Assembly: GCF_030269925.1 (NCBI RefSeq)
Contig: NC_085112.1
Span: 14,385,501-14,449,500, forward strand
Source: Bombyx mori
Lineage: Eukaryota; Arthropoda; Insecta; Lepidoptera; Bombycidae
Direction of reading: 5' to 3'
DNA: 64,000 bases
Shown here: piece by piece, positions 1 through 10,385 of the stretch
Position numbering within the stretch: the stretch's first letter is position 1
Layout: each line of letters opens with the position of its first letter
The notes under the pieces: generated by a model
The model's input: the letters and a program-made list of their open reading frames with translations, nothing else
Told to the model about the DNA's origin: nothing
The model's database searches: none
Program-made: the position numbers and the translations under genes

Positions 1-348
1 CTAAGAAAATATACATCCATGTAATTTTTACTATACAATATCTCACTTAAGCACTTTGTAACATATAATATTTTTATAGTTATATAATAATAATATGTAA
101 AATATAAGAAAATGTAAATGAACATTACTAATTTAGTTTTGCATCCACGTAGCTTCTTTTCTGCCTGAAACCTTGAATTTGTGACTTCGCGTTTGTTAGT
201 CAATTCACATTCACCAATTGATTTGAAATTATTACTTAATAACTTGAGTGCTGATTGTAACTAATACTATTAAGGTTTTTTTTACTTAAAAACCGAAGCA
301 CACTAATATCGCTTTCCCTGATAGAACATGTATTCTAAGGCAACACTT
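1..348. other. AT-rich stretch, no gene seen
   Basis: Unique-looking AT-rich DNA with homopolymer T runs. No ORF, RNA gene or repeat is recognised up to the T-rich tract that begins the LINE fragment at about 349. Confidence 0.5.
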
Positions 349-943
349 TTTTGTTTTTTTTTTTACCGTCGCCCATGGACTTCAGCATTGCCAGGGGCAG
401 AGCCAAGCCGCTGCCTACCGCTCAATACTATCCACAAGCCTCGTTTGAAGAAGGGCATGTCATAGCGTTCGAGAAACACCGTGGAGGGGAGCTCATTCCA
501 TAGCCGGATGGTACGTGGCAAAAAAGACCTCTGGAAACGCACTGTGGATGACCGCAGTGGCTCCAGGTAGTATGGATGAACTCTACTCCGGTGGCGGGCG
601 GTGCGATGGTAAAAACGAGATGCCGGTATCATCTCGAATAATTCCTAAGAGCATTTTATGAATTAAACAACAGAATAGAATGATCCTCCTAAAAAAGTTT
701 AACAGACGATGACGAGAAACTTGCGCAAATACCCGTCTTAGGGTTGGAACGTAGTTGTTCACTTTGACCAATCTTTCCAATGCTGTTTTGTAGTAAATCA
801 ACTAGTAAAAAGGCCTTCGGGCCACCAGTAATCCACACATCCCAAAAGGGTGATTGGTGAGGAGAGGTCGTAGCGAAAACGGAGGTTAGTCGCGTAAAAA
901 CAAAACGAGTTTCTTTACCTGATCTAGCCCGTGAAGCAATCAA
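349..943 (-). mobile_element. LINE-C (CR1/L2-like non-LTR) 3' fragment
   Basis: This minus-strand fragment ends at a poly-T tract (the element's poly-A tail). Reading frames at 363-632, 583-801 and 689-943 together encode the C-terminus of a reverse-transcriptase polyprotein, with the stretch FLPRTIRLWNELPSTVF typical of the extreme C-terminus of CR1/L2-like and related LINE ORF2 proteins. The three pieces lie in different frames, so the copy carries frameshifts and is dead. The stop codon falls only about 55 bp before the tail in better copies, so the 3' UTR is very short. Many shorter copies of this family occur below and are called LINE-C. Clade placement is by eye; it could match a named silkworm LINE such as BMC1, which I cannot check. 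Confidence 0.65.
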
Positions 944-1570
944 AATGTAACATGAACATACTAAATCCCTTCAAATAAGCTTGACGTGAACAACTACATG
1001 TCTTCGCCCACATTGAGCAGAGTGTAAGCTTTGGTCTACGTTTGCTTCAAAATGCTTTTTTTCGGTGATAACTTAAATTAACGACAAACCAATTAATACC
1101 AATAAAACGTTAAATCAAAACCGAAAACCGTTATTCAACAGAAAAAAGCAATCATTTTGGACATCAAAGCCTCTATCACCTTTCGGATCCAAGATAAACA
1201 CTTTGGAAACGTGATAAGATCTCGAGCTTGTAAACACTGTAGCCAATGTTTGTGTCTTGCAACTTGATTAATGCCGGGGGAAATGACTTGGGCTTCGTTT
1301 GGTAATCGATAATCTAAATTGGGAACGGGGTGGGCCGGTTCCGATTGTTTCCGATGGCTTTTCATTTCGTTTTGTTTACTGCAGACGTTGCGGAGACAAT
1401 GACATTGTCGTTGTCCGAACAGCTATTTAATCCTGCTCAATAATTTATGAGGTTTCAAACGACGTCTTACGTTAGAAAAGCTATATCAAAATATCTCATG
1501 GACATCCACAATGCCAAACGGAATAGTAGGAGACCATTCGACGAAAGTAAACAATAAAACGTTTAGGTCC
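944..1570. other. Unassigned stretch
   Basis: Moderately AT-rich sequence without a convincing ORF; the 76-codon minus-strand frame at 1135-1365 has no recognisable motif. No repeat family seen elsewhere in this window was identified here. Confidence 0.4.
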
Positions 1571-1810
1571 TTACTGGTGGTAGAACCTCTTGTGAGTCCG
1601 CGCGGGTAGGTACCACCGCCTAGCCTATTTCTGCCGTGAAGCAGTAATGCGTAGGTTTGTAGGGTAGGGCAGCCGTTGTAACTATACTGAGATCTTGAAC
1701 TTATATCTCAAGGTGAGTGGCGCATTTACGTGGTAGATGTCCATGGGCTCCAGTAACCACTTAACACCAGGTGGGCTGTGAGATCGTCCACCCATCTAAG
1801 CAATAAAGAA
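1571..1810 (+). mobile_element. Bm1 SINE, 5'-truncated
   Basis: Carries the Bm1 body and tail: the TGGTGGTAG...CCTCTTGTGAGTCCG block, the CTGCCGTGAAGCAGTAATGCG block, TATCTCAAGGTG, and the terminal CCCATCTAAGCAATAAA. The tRNA-like head is absent, as expected of a 5'-truncated insertion. Confidence 0.85.
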
Positions 1811-2040
1811 AGGTACAGTAACGATGTCGGATCTTTCTTTGGCAAGGTTGGGACTCAAGGCAGATTCTTAACTTAGATAGATATCTAATATAAGGATAGT
1901 TATTGCTATTTAGGGATGATGGAGAATTGATCATCACGATTGATGTCCTGGGTCATTTATCCCATTCTCTCGTGTCGTACTGAAAGGTACTTTAGATCCA
2001 CTGGCCTTATAAAGCCGTACAGTGTTGATCTATTTATTAT

Positions 2041-2267
2041 TTTAATAGTATTTTGCAGGGTCCCACGAGCTGGTACCACAGTGACTGGATATATTGTAGG
2101 ATGTGTATACATGTGATACCATTAAGATCTCTATCCTGTATCTCAAGATGGGCATTTTCTGCATGATATCCACAGAACCCGTTAACATGGCACTAGTTCG
2201 TCTATAATAAAATAAAATGTCTGTCATCCAAATCTATTAAGCCGAAAAAGAAAAAAAAAAAAAAAGT
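2041..2267 (+). mobile_element. Very diverged Bm1-like SINE remnant
   Basis: Weak matches to the Bm1 body in order: GGTACCAC, TATCTCAAGATGGG, a GATATCCA...ACCCGTTAACA block and TAGTTCGTCTA, followed by a 15-16 nt poly-A at the 3' end. It may be an old Bm1 or a related SINE. Confidence 0.35.
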
Positions 2268-2852
2268 AATTTTCATAAAACTTTAGATACATTATTCTGG
2301 TTTCAAGGCTTTCGGCCGCGCGCCCACAAAAAAAGCTCCTTAGTTAGTGACTTGTGAATGTCAGCTTTTCTTGTCGAGTCTGAACATCGATCTGTCAACG
2401 TCAAAGCTCATATTTTATCAACACCACGACAATGGTTAGTACATTTTGATATCAGCCGTCTAGTTTTGGAGCCATTGATGGATTGTACGGGTCGCGGACA
2501 CTTTGTCCGACCGAGTTTTTTAATGGCTTATAAAAAAATAGCGATTATATAGGACACGTGCAGTCAGAATAAAGGATAAGATAAATGGCAAACAGGTGGA
2601 AAACATTTTTTTCAAGAAAATGCACATAAGGTACTCTCTGAGACAAATTCACAGAGCATTAGCTGATAATCTTTCGTATAAAAAAATCAATACATTACTT
2701 TAACGTATTAATGATATTATTATATATATATATATGTAATTTTAAACAATACAAAAACAAGCTTAAATAGCCATCCGTACTAACAACTAATTTAATCTAG
2801 GTTTTCAACTCTGTTGACACTAGTCAGGATCTTAGAGCGATTTTATATATTA

Positions 2853-3101
2853 CTAGCTGACCCGGCAGACTTCGTAGTGACTCAATCGATAAATAAAATC
2901 CCTCCGCCGCGGGACACACCAAAGGAAAAACAAAATTGTTATTTTTATTTAATTCTGAGCATTTTCATATGTACCTATCTACCTTTTAAACCTTCTCTGG
3001 ACTTCCACAAATAATTCAAGACCAAAATTAGCCAAATCGGTCCAGCCGTTCTCGAGTTTTAGCGAGACTAACGAACAGCAATTCATTTTTATATATATAG
3101 A
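2853..3101 (-). mobile_element. Helitron-like element, family H3, 249 bp
   Basis: On the minus strand it starts TCTATATATATAAAAATG after an A and ends CAGCTAG before a T, which is the A|TC...CTAG|T architecture of Helitron insertions. The interior carries CGGCTGGACCGATTTGGCTA and CTACGAAGTCTGCCGGGTCA, shared with copies at 48355-48603 (also 249 bp) and 49912-50009. It has no coding capacity. I do not see a strong 3' hairpin, so a different non-autonomous element class is possible. Confidence 0.5.
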
Positions 3102-3173
3102 TTGTATTGTCATCAATAATTGATGCGTGTGTAAATTATCAAGACGGTTCAAAGACTTCGTTATATACCTATA

Positions 3174-3215
3174 AACATACATACATACATACATACATAC
3201 GTACATACATACATA
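3174..3215. repeat. (ACAT)n microsatellite
   Basis: About ten tandem ACAT units with a single interruption (ACGT). Simple repeat. Confidence 0.95.
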
Positions 3216-3404
3216 AATTCAGTCAAAAAATTATCGGGAATAGATGAGATGTTTATGGTATTCAGAAATTTTGTTTTATTTTTGTTTTTTGTTTATGTTA
3301 GATTGGCACAACTGTTTTCCGTTTTGGCGCGAAGTTTGAGTTGCAGATGCTATTAAGATTAAATATAGTACTTTTTTAGTTATATCTTATTTAGAGTGAC
3401 TATG

Positions 3405-3462
3405 ACGGACTCGGGTGGTGCAGTAATTAGCGGCCGTGACTGTTGTGTAATGAACAGGTTTA
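3405..3462 (+). mobile_element. tRNA-like SINE head fragment (family S2)
   Basis: GACTCGGGTGGTGCAGTAAT then TAGCGGCC...GACTGTTG matches the head of the SINE at 45793-46010 (TGACTCATTGGTGCAGTAGT). Only the A-box half is retained. Confidence 0.5.
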
Positions 3463-3502
3463 GTTAAGTGAAGCGTTGATCAAATCGAAGACTCTCGTAT
3501 GC

Positions 3503-3575
3503 GTTTCCGTAGTGTAGCGGTTATCACGTGTGCTTCACACGCACAAGGTCCCCGGTTCGATCCCGGGCGGAAACA
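3503..3575 (+). tRNA. tRNA-Val (anticodon CAC)
   Basis: A complete 73-nt cloverleaf decoding GUG valine codons. The acceptor stem pairs GTTTCCG (3503-3509) with CGGAAAC (3568-3574) and is followed by discriminator A. The anticodon arm is TGTGC, loop TTCACAC, GCACA, which places CAC at positions 34-36 after the invariant U33. The T arm is CCCGG, loop TTCGATC, CCGGG, and this also forms the B box GGTTCGATCC of the internal RNA polymerase III promoter; the A box lies at TAGTGTAGCGG. CCA is not encoded, as expected in eukaryotes. A T7 terminator follows 5 nt downstream. All stems are intact, so it is probably functional, and it is the clearest host gene in the window. It sits just downstream of a tRNA-derived SINE head fragment. 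Confidence 0.95.
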
Positions 3576-3579
3576 AATG

Positions 3580-3586
3580 TTTTTTT
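3580..3586 (+). terminator. RNA polymerase III T-run terminator of tRNA-Val
   Basis: Seven consecutive T residues begin 5 nt after the tRNA discriminator base, at the usual place for polymerase III termination. Confidence 0.8.
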
Positions 3587-3816
3587 GTACAAGAAAACAA
3601 TCACCAAGTTGTTTTGTTGTTTTGTAAGTTTGGTCAAAATTAAGACAACAAACGTAGCCGTAGGATAATTAAACATTAAAAAAAACCCTTGTGACACAAC
3701 AACATACTAATTCTATCCGCGACTTTAAGCCAGACCTTGGCGTGGTGTTTAGAGGCGCTACGAGAACGGAGTCAGAACTATTATCAGTAAAATATACTGT
3801 AAACCTAAATGAGTAA

Positions 3817-4069
3817 GTTTTTTTTATTTTTTTATTGCTTAGATGTGTGGACGAGCTCACAGCCCACCTGGTGTTAAGTGGTTACTGGAGCCCATAGACA
3901 TCTACAACGTAAATGCGCCACACACCTTGAGATATAGTTCTAAGGTCTCAGTATAGTCACAACGGCTGCCCCACCCTTCAAACCGAAACGCATTACTGCT
4001 TCACGGCAGAAATAGGCGGGGCGGTGGTACCTACCCGTGCGGACTCACAAGAGGTCCTACCTCCAGTAA
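3817..4069 (-). mobile_element. Bm1 SINE, 5'-truncated
   Basis: Minus-strand Bm1 beginning at the T-rich complement of its tail (TTATTGCTTAGATG), through GAGCTCACAGCCCACCTGGT and the CTGCTTCACGGCAGAAATAGG block, to GACTCACAAGAGGTCCTACC. No tRNA-like head. Moderate divergence. Confidence 0.85.
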
Positions 4070-4080
4070 AAGTTCTATTT

Positions 4081-4255
4081 TTCTACCCATTTCTGCCGCG
4101 ACTTGGTCTAAAGGGTGGGACACTTATATTATTCAATTGAGGGTTTGATTTCATATCTCAAGGTAGTGGCTTCGTTCACGTATTGATAGATATCCAGGGA
4201 CCCCGATAAACGCTTAATACCAGATGGGCATCGACCTAATCCATTTATCTATCGA
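4081..4255 (+). mobile_element. Diverged Bm1 SINE fragment
   Basis: Recognisable but decayed Bm1 body in plus orientation: CCATTTCTGCCG, AAAGGGTGGGAC, TATCTCAAGGTAGTGGC, GATATCCAGGGACCC and ACCAGATGGGC in the right order. Confidence 0.55.
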
Positions 4256-4489
4256 ATGAATAAGAAGGTTTCCCACAAGGTGCATTGTCGGGGATATCCA
4301 TTGAACGTTGACAGCGCAAGTTTAGTCGTTGTGGTGAGCTTTGCGGAAGACGGTATGACCGGTATTGGACGTCTACGTGCTGATGATGATTCATGATAAC
4401 TGTCTACTTGAGCTTAAAGCTTAAACGATTTGATATTATTCTGGAGCTTATTCACAAGACAACGTATATACCGCTATCTACCTTCAGAC

Positions 4490-4610
4490 ATGGTTGCAGT
4501 CCTACGAATCGGAACGTGTGGCTACTTCACAGCATGAATAGGCCGGATAGTGGTACCTTTCTGTGAGGGCTTAACATATTCTCTACCATCAGTGAAATGC
4601 TGTTAGTGAT
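4490..4610 (-). mobile_element. Very diverged Bm1-like fragment
   Basis: GGCTACTTCACAGCATGAAT, AGGCCGGATAGTGGTACC and CTCTACCATCAGTGAAA follow the order of the complementary Bm1 5' body, with many changes. Listed as a probable relic. Confidence 0.35.
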
Positions 4611-4714
4611 CATGGTATGCTGACATAACCATCAGAGCTACTCTTTTACTGGTGAATCTCACAGACACCTTTTGGGAGATGATGCTATAGTAAGGTCAAT
4701 ACCAGCCAATTTTT

Positions 4715-4868
4715 TGCCCTTGTAGGCGGACGAGCATACGACCCACCTAATGGTGAGTGGTTATCGTCGCCCATGGACTTCAGTATTGTCAAGCCTCTGC
4801 CTATCATTATGTACTCTCCACAAGCCTCGTTTGAAAAAAGACATGTCATAGCGCTCGGGAAACACGGT
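4715..4868 (-). mobile_element. LINE-C 3' fragment
   Basis: Complement of the LINE-C end: GTAGGCGGACGAGCATACG, CCACCTAATGGTGAGTGGTT, CGTCGCCCATGGACTTCAG, then CTCTCCACAAGCCTCGTTTG. These encode the diverged C-terminal residues described for 349-943. Confidence 0.75.
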
Positions 4869-5229
4869 CATCTTATGTCAACGGTCATGTCGTCTTATCT
4901 CGTTTCATTACATTTTGTTCATTTCCATCGAGACGTCTCGGATGAAATAAACATAAAACGAAATGTATTCAAATCTTAAAGGAATGCAATATACATCGAT
5001 GCGTACTTTTGTAACTGGAACCCGTGTCAATCCCGACAGACGCTGCCCGCCTAAATCTAGCGAAAGTTATTTGATGCTGTCTTGTTCTTCATTACATTTA
5101 TTCTTCATTCGAGTTCTTTAGGGAGCTTGCATGGCATTAACTGAACGGACTGCTAAACATGAAATGGATATATTTTGAAGTTCAGACAAAACTCTCATTT
5201 TCTTACTACTTTCCCTCGGTTGTGAACGC

Positions 5230-5347
5230 ATTTGGTAGGCAGCGGCTTGGGTTTGCCCCTGGCATTGCTGAAGTCCATGGGTGACGGTAAACACTCGCCA
5301 TCAGGTGGGCCGTATCCTCGTCTGTCTACAAGGGTAATAAAAAAAAA
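5230..5347 (+). mobile_element. LINE-C 3' fragment
   Basis: Plus-strand end: GTAGGCAGCGGCTTGGGTTT, CTGGCATTGCTGAAGTCCAT, CCATCAGGTGGGCCGTAT, CTACAAGGGTAATAAAAA. Severely 5'-truncated. Confidence 0.8.
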
Positions 5348-5512
5348 TCTGGGCTTAAAGTCCTAAAGCTGGAGGCTTTTCCTTCGGCAGAGGGCTTCAA
5401 CAGTATTTCGCCATCGCAATCTGTCTTGGACCCTTTACTTAGGGCCAGGTTGACTCGATTGTCTTCATATCCACTGCCACAGCGTGCCACCAGGTCTATT
5501 TGGGACGGTCTT
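5348..5512 (-). mobile_element. Possible RTE-type LINE 3' remnant
   Basis: The minus-strand translation contains a diverged RDRLRWRNTVEALCRR-like stretch that resembles the C-terminal tail of RTE-type polyproteins. Evidence is weak and the boundaries are approximate. Confidence 0.25.
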
Positions 5513-5514
5513 AT

Positions 5515-5882
5515 TCTTTTATTTTATTGCATAGATGGATGGACGACCTCATAGCCCACCTAGTGTTAAGTGGTTACCGGGGCCCATAGATATGAGTTCT
5601 AAGGTCGCAGTATAGTTACAACGGCTGCCCCACCATTCAAAACGAAACGCATACTGCTTCACGGCAGAAATAGGCAGAGTGGTGGTACCTACCCGTGCGG
5701 CTATAATTTTGCGGGTTTGATTTTTATTACACGATGCTATTCCATCATCGTGGAAGTCGATCGTGAACATTTGTTGAGTACGTATTTTATTAGAAAATTT
5801 GTTACCCGCCTGCGGGATTCGAACACCGGTGCATCGCTCGACACAAATGCATCGGACGTTCCTTTAGGCCACGATGACTTCA
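5515..5882 (-). mobile_element. Near full-length Bm1 SINE with internal deletion
   Basis: Minus-strand copy with both the Bm1 tail and the tRNA-like head. The B box is the complement of GGATTCGAACACC (5815-5827) and the A box TGGCCTAAAGG lies close to 5882. A short block around GGTACC...GCGGCTATAATTTTGCGG lacks the CTCACAAGAGG segment seen in other copies, and the stretch between CCCATAGATA and TGAGTTCTAAGG is also shortened. Silent relic. Confidence 0.85.
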
Positions 5883-6141
5883 AACTACCACAGGTCTACT
5901 TTCCACTTGGCCTGCGACGTCCACTCTGCTGTTCATCTCGGAATGTGTAGGCTCTCGATGTGGGGCCTATATATATCCACTTACGACGCATAATCTACTT
6001 GTCAATTGGAATTGTACCTACGCCTCCCGCAGGCGTTCGTTAGAGAAGTTCATTGCTCAGAAATGTCGAATATTGCCCATTAGTAGCGGTGCGTCATTCC
6101 AGTCACATGAATGATACGGATGCAAGAAATTTATATAAAGA

Positions 6142-6390
6142 CTAGCTGTACTCGTCCACTTCGCTGGGCATTTAAAATTAACATCATTATTTCTCACCCC
6201 CACAAAAATTATCATCATGAACGGCCCCGCAACTGGTGTAGGGAGTCCAACACTCATATAAATATTAGCCTACCATTAAGTACATGTATTTTCTACATGG
6301 ATATCAAGTTTCAAGTCAATCGGATACATGGTTCAGTAGTTATAACGGAACATCCGTAAAAATCACTGTAGACTTACATATTAGTATAGA
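6142..6390 (-). mobile_element. Helitron-like element, family H6
   Basis: On the minus strand it begins TCTATACTAATATGTAAGTC and ends GTACAGCTAG followed by T, as expected for a Helitron 3' end. The interior has no ORF of note. Its 5' TC abuts, with zero spacing, the 3' CTAG of the H1 element at 6391-6486. Family assignment rests on ends only. Confidence 0.5.
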
Positions 6391-6486
6391 CTAGAGGTCC
6401 CGCAGTAGTCGAAATTCGACTATAATTAATTGGAATTGTAAGTTTGTACACTATTATGATTGTATTTTATTGTATTAATATATAGA
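6391..6486 (-). mobile_element. Minimal 96-bp Helitron, family H1
   Basis: Shares both ends with the 394-bp and 437-bp copies at 18117-18510 and 62212-62648. On the minus strand it starts TCTATATATTAATAC and ends with the palindrome TAGTCGAATTTCGACTA (6406-6422), 11 nt, then CTAG. About 300 bp of interior is missing, so it is an internally deleted derivative that keeps the terminal signals. Confidence 0.75.
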
Positions 6487-6843
6487 TTAGCAGTGAAATA
6501 TTATAACACAACCTTCGTCGTCCTTTGCCACTAAAATCTCATGATTAATAGTAGTTTTAATGAAGCAATGCAACTAACTGTGTAGATCAAGTTCTACATC
6601 CCAAAATGGTGCCCGGTAACTAACTGATTTTATTGCTCGGATTTGGCTTTTATTGCCAGTTCAGCTTTTTTTTATTTCGCTTTACATTTGAACATTCCTC
6701 ACGTTAACTCCTTGGTTCTTAGGTCTTTTATTGCACTTTGGCTATGTTCATTGAAGGGCTCAATGCAAGAGCTGTTGCGTTTGATTAACTACATTAAAGT
6801 TATAGTGATGGAAATTCATAATAACAAATTTTCTGAATAATTT

Positions 6844-7090
6844 TTTACTGGTGGTAGGACCTCTTGTGAGTCTGCGCGGGTAGGTACCACCACCCCGCCT
6901 ATTTCTGCCGTGAAGCAGTAATGCGTTTCGGTTTGAAGGGTGGGGCAGCCGTTGTAACTATACTGAGACCTTAGAACTCATATCTCAAGGTGGGTGGTGG
7001 CATTTACGTTGTAGATGTCTATGGGCTCCAGTAACCACTTTTAACCAGGTGGGCTATGAGCTCGTCCACCCACCTAAGCAATAAAAAAAA
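6844..7090 (+). mobile_element. Bm1 SINE, 5'-truncated
   Basis: Good match from TACTGGTGGTAGGACCTCTT through CTGCCGTGAAGCAGTAATGC to CCACCTAAGCAATAAAAAAA. The ACTGGTGGTAGG truncation point is shared with several other copies in the window. Confidence 0.9.
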
Positions 7091-8500
7091 TTTAGCTAAA
7101 CCACCATTACAAAACCAAATATAATATTGATATGTGAATCCAAAGTGAATAGCTATCCTGAATTATATTGAGATAGTACAGCTCCTATGGGACAATGTGA
7201 TTGAAAATAAGGTAAAGCGAAACAATATATCCGAATCGAGTTAATATGAGGGCGATAGTAGATTCCCTCTGCTCTTAATCCTTAATGACCTAACTACCTT
7301 CCAGTAGTTTTACTATTTTCTGTCTCAAGATTTATACCGTAAAGTCGAGAATCGGATGAGAAATGTTCCATGTGAAGTTCTGGTAGTATATTATGGAATC
7401 CAAGTCAGTCGACATTGTTGATAAGGGTCGCAGCTCCTAAGGCGACGGTGTCCTATCGAGCTTTACTCTTACAGCGATGGTCTGAATCACAAGAACTAGC
7501 GGAACTATTTAAAATATTCGAAATTTCGATTGTTACGTCCAATTAAATCACGAATGATGAAATCATAGGATTTATAATGAAGTTTGAATTTCGGGTGACC
7601 TAGTCTTGGCATTGTCTTAATATTTGGTCACAGCGTGCATGGTTTAACTTACTATCAGCCGTTAGGACGAAAATATGGTTTAATATAACGACTGCTTGTA
7701 CCCTCAAACTCGAATGCAACTAACCAATGAATTAGATCATTCTTATCGTACTAAGGTAGTGGATATAACAATTCTACATTATCAGAAATTCTTATATTGC
7801 AAGTTAGGCAGGTTTAAAGCAATAAACCAATTCATGCTATGCTACATAGTTTTCGCGGCCAGATTAAAAAATACTTTAAAATCTTATTCTAGGCACAAAC
7901 TATGATAAAATAAAATATTTGAATGTTAATAATCGTAAATTACTTATTTATTTAAAATAGAGAGTGAAACAGCCCTTATTTAGAATAAAGTAACCAAGGT
8001 TTTAACGCTGTTGTCTTTATATGTGTAGTGGTAATACTTTTGCAGTGTTTATGGACTCTGTTAATCTTCTATAGATCTTGTGCACCGTGAACTTATAACC
8101 CTTTGCTATTTTATTTAAAAAAACTACACAGCTTTCTGATTTGGATAATTTAGGTAATAATAAAATAAACCGCTCTCCTCTCACAACATGAGCCTTACAT
8201 TAAGTCGCCGGTAACAAATTGAGTTTACAAAATTGGATTAGGAACCAAATTAGATCATATTTCGCGAGCCAGTTCGAGTTAATGCCACTCGCTTTTATCA
8301 TTGGACGCCTCCACAATACTGCTACTCGAATCTTACTTAATTCAATTGTTTTAATTACAAGCGAAATTAAGACGGTAAGGGTTCGTTTTGATAATTCTTG
8401 TTTATGAAACTATGAAAGTTTGGTATGGTCATGTTTATAAGATTTCGATGATTAGTTCCGAAGAACAAATTTCTACGGTGATGCTATTTTATCGAATAAC
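7091..8500. other. AT-rich stretch without recognised gene
   Basis: No repeat family shared with the rest of the window and no convincing ORF. The plus-strand frames at 7696-7905 (69 codons) and 8219-8407 (62 codons) show no motif. It could be intronic or intergenic. Confidence 0.4.
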
Positions 8501-8660
8501 TAGCGGTTCGCTCCGGCTCCGCTCGGGTCTTTAACCAAAAAATGAACGATCCTTGACGTTGTTTCATTTTTTTTAATTAAAGAACACTTATTGCGGCATA
8601 ACTATAATAGTTAGACACATCGATTAGATGTTATGAACTCGCAAAGTCTAGTTCCACAAT
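8501..8660 (-). mobile_element. Helitron-like family H2, 5'-truncated
   Basis: The plus strand shows A then CTAGCGGTTCGCTCCGGCTC; read on the minus strand this is an element ending in CTAG before T. It shares GCTCCGGCTCCGCTCGGGTC and AAAGAACACTTATTGCG with 13063-13483. The other end is not recognised, so the right limit is approximate. Confidence 0.5.
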
Positions 8661-8772
8661 AAAGAAAATCAGCAAGACGACCCTATTTTACAAGGACGCA
8701 TTCAGTTTGTGATTTTCTTTGGTTACAGCTTAACAAGAGTAATTTTCTTTATATGCAATATCATTTAGTCGC

Positions 8773-9210
8773 TTTTTTTATTGCTTAGATGGGTAGACGA
8801 GCTCACAGCCCACCTGGTGTTAAGTGGTTACTGGAGCCCATAGACATCTACGACGAAAATGCGCTACCCACCTTGAGATATAAGTTCTAAGGTCTCAGTA
8901 TAGTTACAACGGTTGCCCCACCCTTCAAAACAAAACGCATTACTGCTTCACGGCAGAAATAGGCGTGGTGGTGGTACCTACCTGTGCGGACTCACAAGAG
9001 GTCCTACCATCAGTAATTACGCAAATTATAATTTTGCGGGTTTGATTTTTATTATACGATGCTATTCCTTCACCGTGGAAGTCAATAGTGAACATTTGTT
9101 AAGTACGTATTTCATTAGACAAATTGGTACCCGCCTACGGGATTCGAACACCGGTGCATCGCTCGATACGAATGCATCGGACGTCTTATCCTTTAGCCAC
9201 AACGGCTTCA
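8773..9210 (-). mobile_element. Full-length Bm1 SINE
   Basis: Complete minus-strand Bm1 of about 440 bp. Read 5' to 3' on its own strand it has: a tRNA-like head with an A box close to 9195-9205 and B box GGTGTTCGAATCC; a linker TTCACTATTGACTTCCACGG; the body; and the tail AGCAATAAAAAAAG. Bm1 is transcribed by RNA polymerase III from the head and mobilised in trans. It encodes no protein; ORFs called across it are artefacts. Confidence 0.92.
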
Positions 9211-9609
9211 ATAAAAGGAACTGATAGATAGGTATGCAATAAACAACATCTGAGGGCATAAATTGTGATGATACCAACAGGTCCCAATAACCACTTAAGA
9301 CCAGGACTTTTCAAGCTCCGATGTACGTGAAATACCATTCAGAATGAGTTTGAGCTCCGAAAATCCTTTAAAATTATATTGAGCACTCAACATTGCCGTG
9401 TTAAACATTCAGAGCGTTTCAACAAATCCTTTCAAATAGTATCATTTAGCCCGGCACGATTTGCGCTGCTCGATTTTATAGGTTGAATTTTGTACGACTT
9501 TGTAAATCAGGTTAACAATTTTAGTACATTGGTGTAAACATCTAAGGCCATTTCTATTGTTACAGAATTTTGCGAAAGCTTTCTTCATTTTCCTTTTGTG
9601 TTATTTTTG

Positions 9610-9697
9610 GGTGCCTTGACATGTCCTTCTTCAAATGAGGTTTTCAAAGAATACTCAGCGGCGGACAGTGACTTGGCTGTGTCCCTTCTTGGCTTTG
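9610..9697 (+). mobile_element. Diverged LINE-C fragment
   Basis: GACATGTCCTTCTTCAAATG, GAATACTCAGCGGCGGACAG and TGACTTGGCT track the LINE-C C-terminal coding end, but the terminal tail is not retained. Confidence 0.4.
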
Positions 9698-9922
9698 CTA
9701 CCGTCCTTGAGCGTCGGTTATTATATTTGTCGGAGAGGCCACAATTATTAACACCATTGTCAGACATCGTAGGGGCAAATAGGGTGATCGAGCTAAGAGA
9801 TATATTGAGTACACCAATCACGTTTGTTGTCTTAGAAAAATTTAGAAATCTTCTCTTGACGTTAGCAAACGAAAACCAATGACAGTTCTTAGGACGGAGG
9901 CACCGCTCCTCAAGAAGGCTGG

Positions 9923-10252
9923 TTGGTAAGTGTGATGGCGTCTACGCGTCGGCTAAGCTTTGTCGTAGCACGTAGCACGTTAGCCGAGTTCCGACAATAC
10001 TGCTATCGTGCTTCCATCTCTCGGAATCGTGCTGCGTTTCGTTTAGCTACCAAACTAATGACCGTCTCCGACTTATTGTACTTTTCTGCGTACTTATTGT
10101 ACTTTTTATTTGGTAGTTCGCTTTCATTTAATGTAGCTGTTTTGAATTCATATCCTACTGTAAATTCTGTTGGAAAAACACAAAGAAGGCCAAAACACTT
10201 TCACTGTGTGTTTCATAATCAGTTCAGCCATAAAATCTACAGTAGGACATAG
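9923..10252 (+). CDS. Unassigned ORF (109 codons), doubtful
   Basis: Open frame with a basic, serine-rich N-terminal third and a hydrophobic YFSAYLLYFLFGSSLSF segment near residues 55-71. The first codon of the open frame is GTG or another non-ATG codon rather than a clear ATG in context, and the 3' part overlaps a dispersed repeat. I do not recognise the product. It may be chance. Confidence 0.12.
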   Translation: MVSVMASTRRLSFVVARSTLAEFRQYCYRASISRNRAAFRLATKLMTVSDLLYFSAYLLYFLFGSSLSFNVAVLNSYPTVNSVGKTQRRPKHFHCVFHNQFSHKIYSRT

Positions 10253-10385
10253 GTCTCCCCATAAATTTCCACTAAGACCGGTAGAAAGCGCTTTGCATTC
10301 ACCGGCTTATTGCGACCTTTTTTAAGTCGTCCGACCATCTTGTGGACGGATCACCAATTCGGATTTATGCCATGTTGTATGTTTT
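10205..10385. mobile_element. Dispersed lepidopteran repeat fragment (RTE-like?)
   Basis: Contains CTACAGTAGGACATAGGTCT followed by CCCC...TTCCACTAAGACCGG and CGTCCGACCATCTTGTGGAC. This wording recurs in lepidopteran genomes in retroposon-derived repeats. Assigned from memory of the pattern; limits approximate. Confidence 0.35.

Noticed and set aside
809..840. Possible Jockey 3'-UTR fragment (GGGCCACCAGTAATCC)
   Set aside because: The string resembles the Jockey 3' end, but it lies inside minus-strand LINE-C coding sequence and no hairpin or A-tail accompanies it.
8913..9277. ORFs of about 100 codons on both strands
   Set aside because: They lie within a full-length Bm1 SINE, which is non-coding; the same peptides recur at other Bm1 copies.
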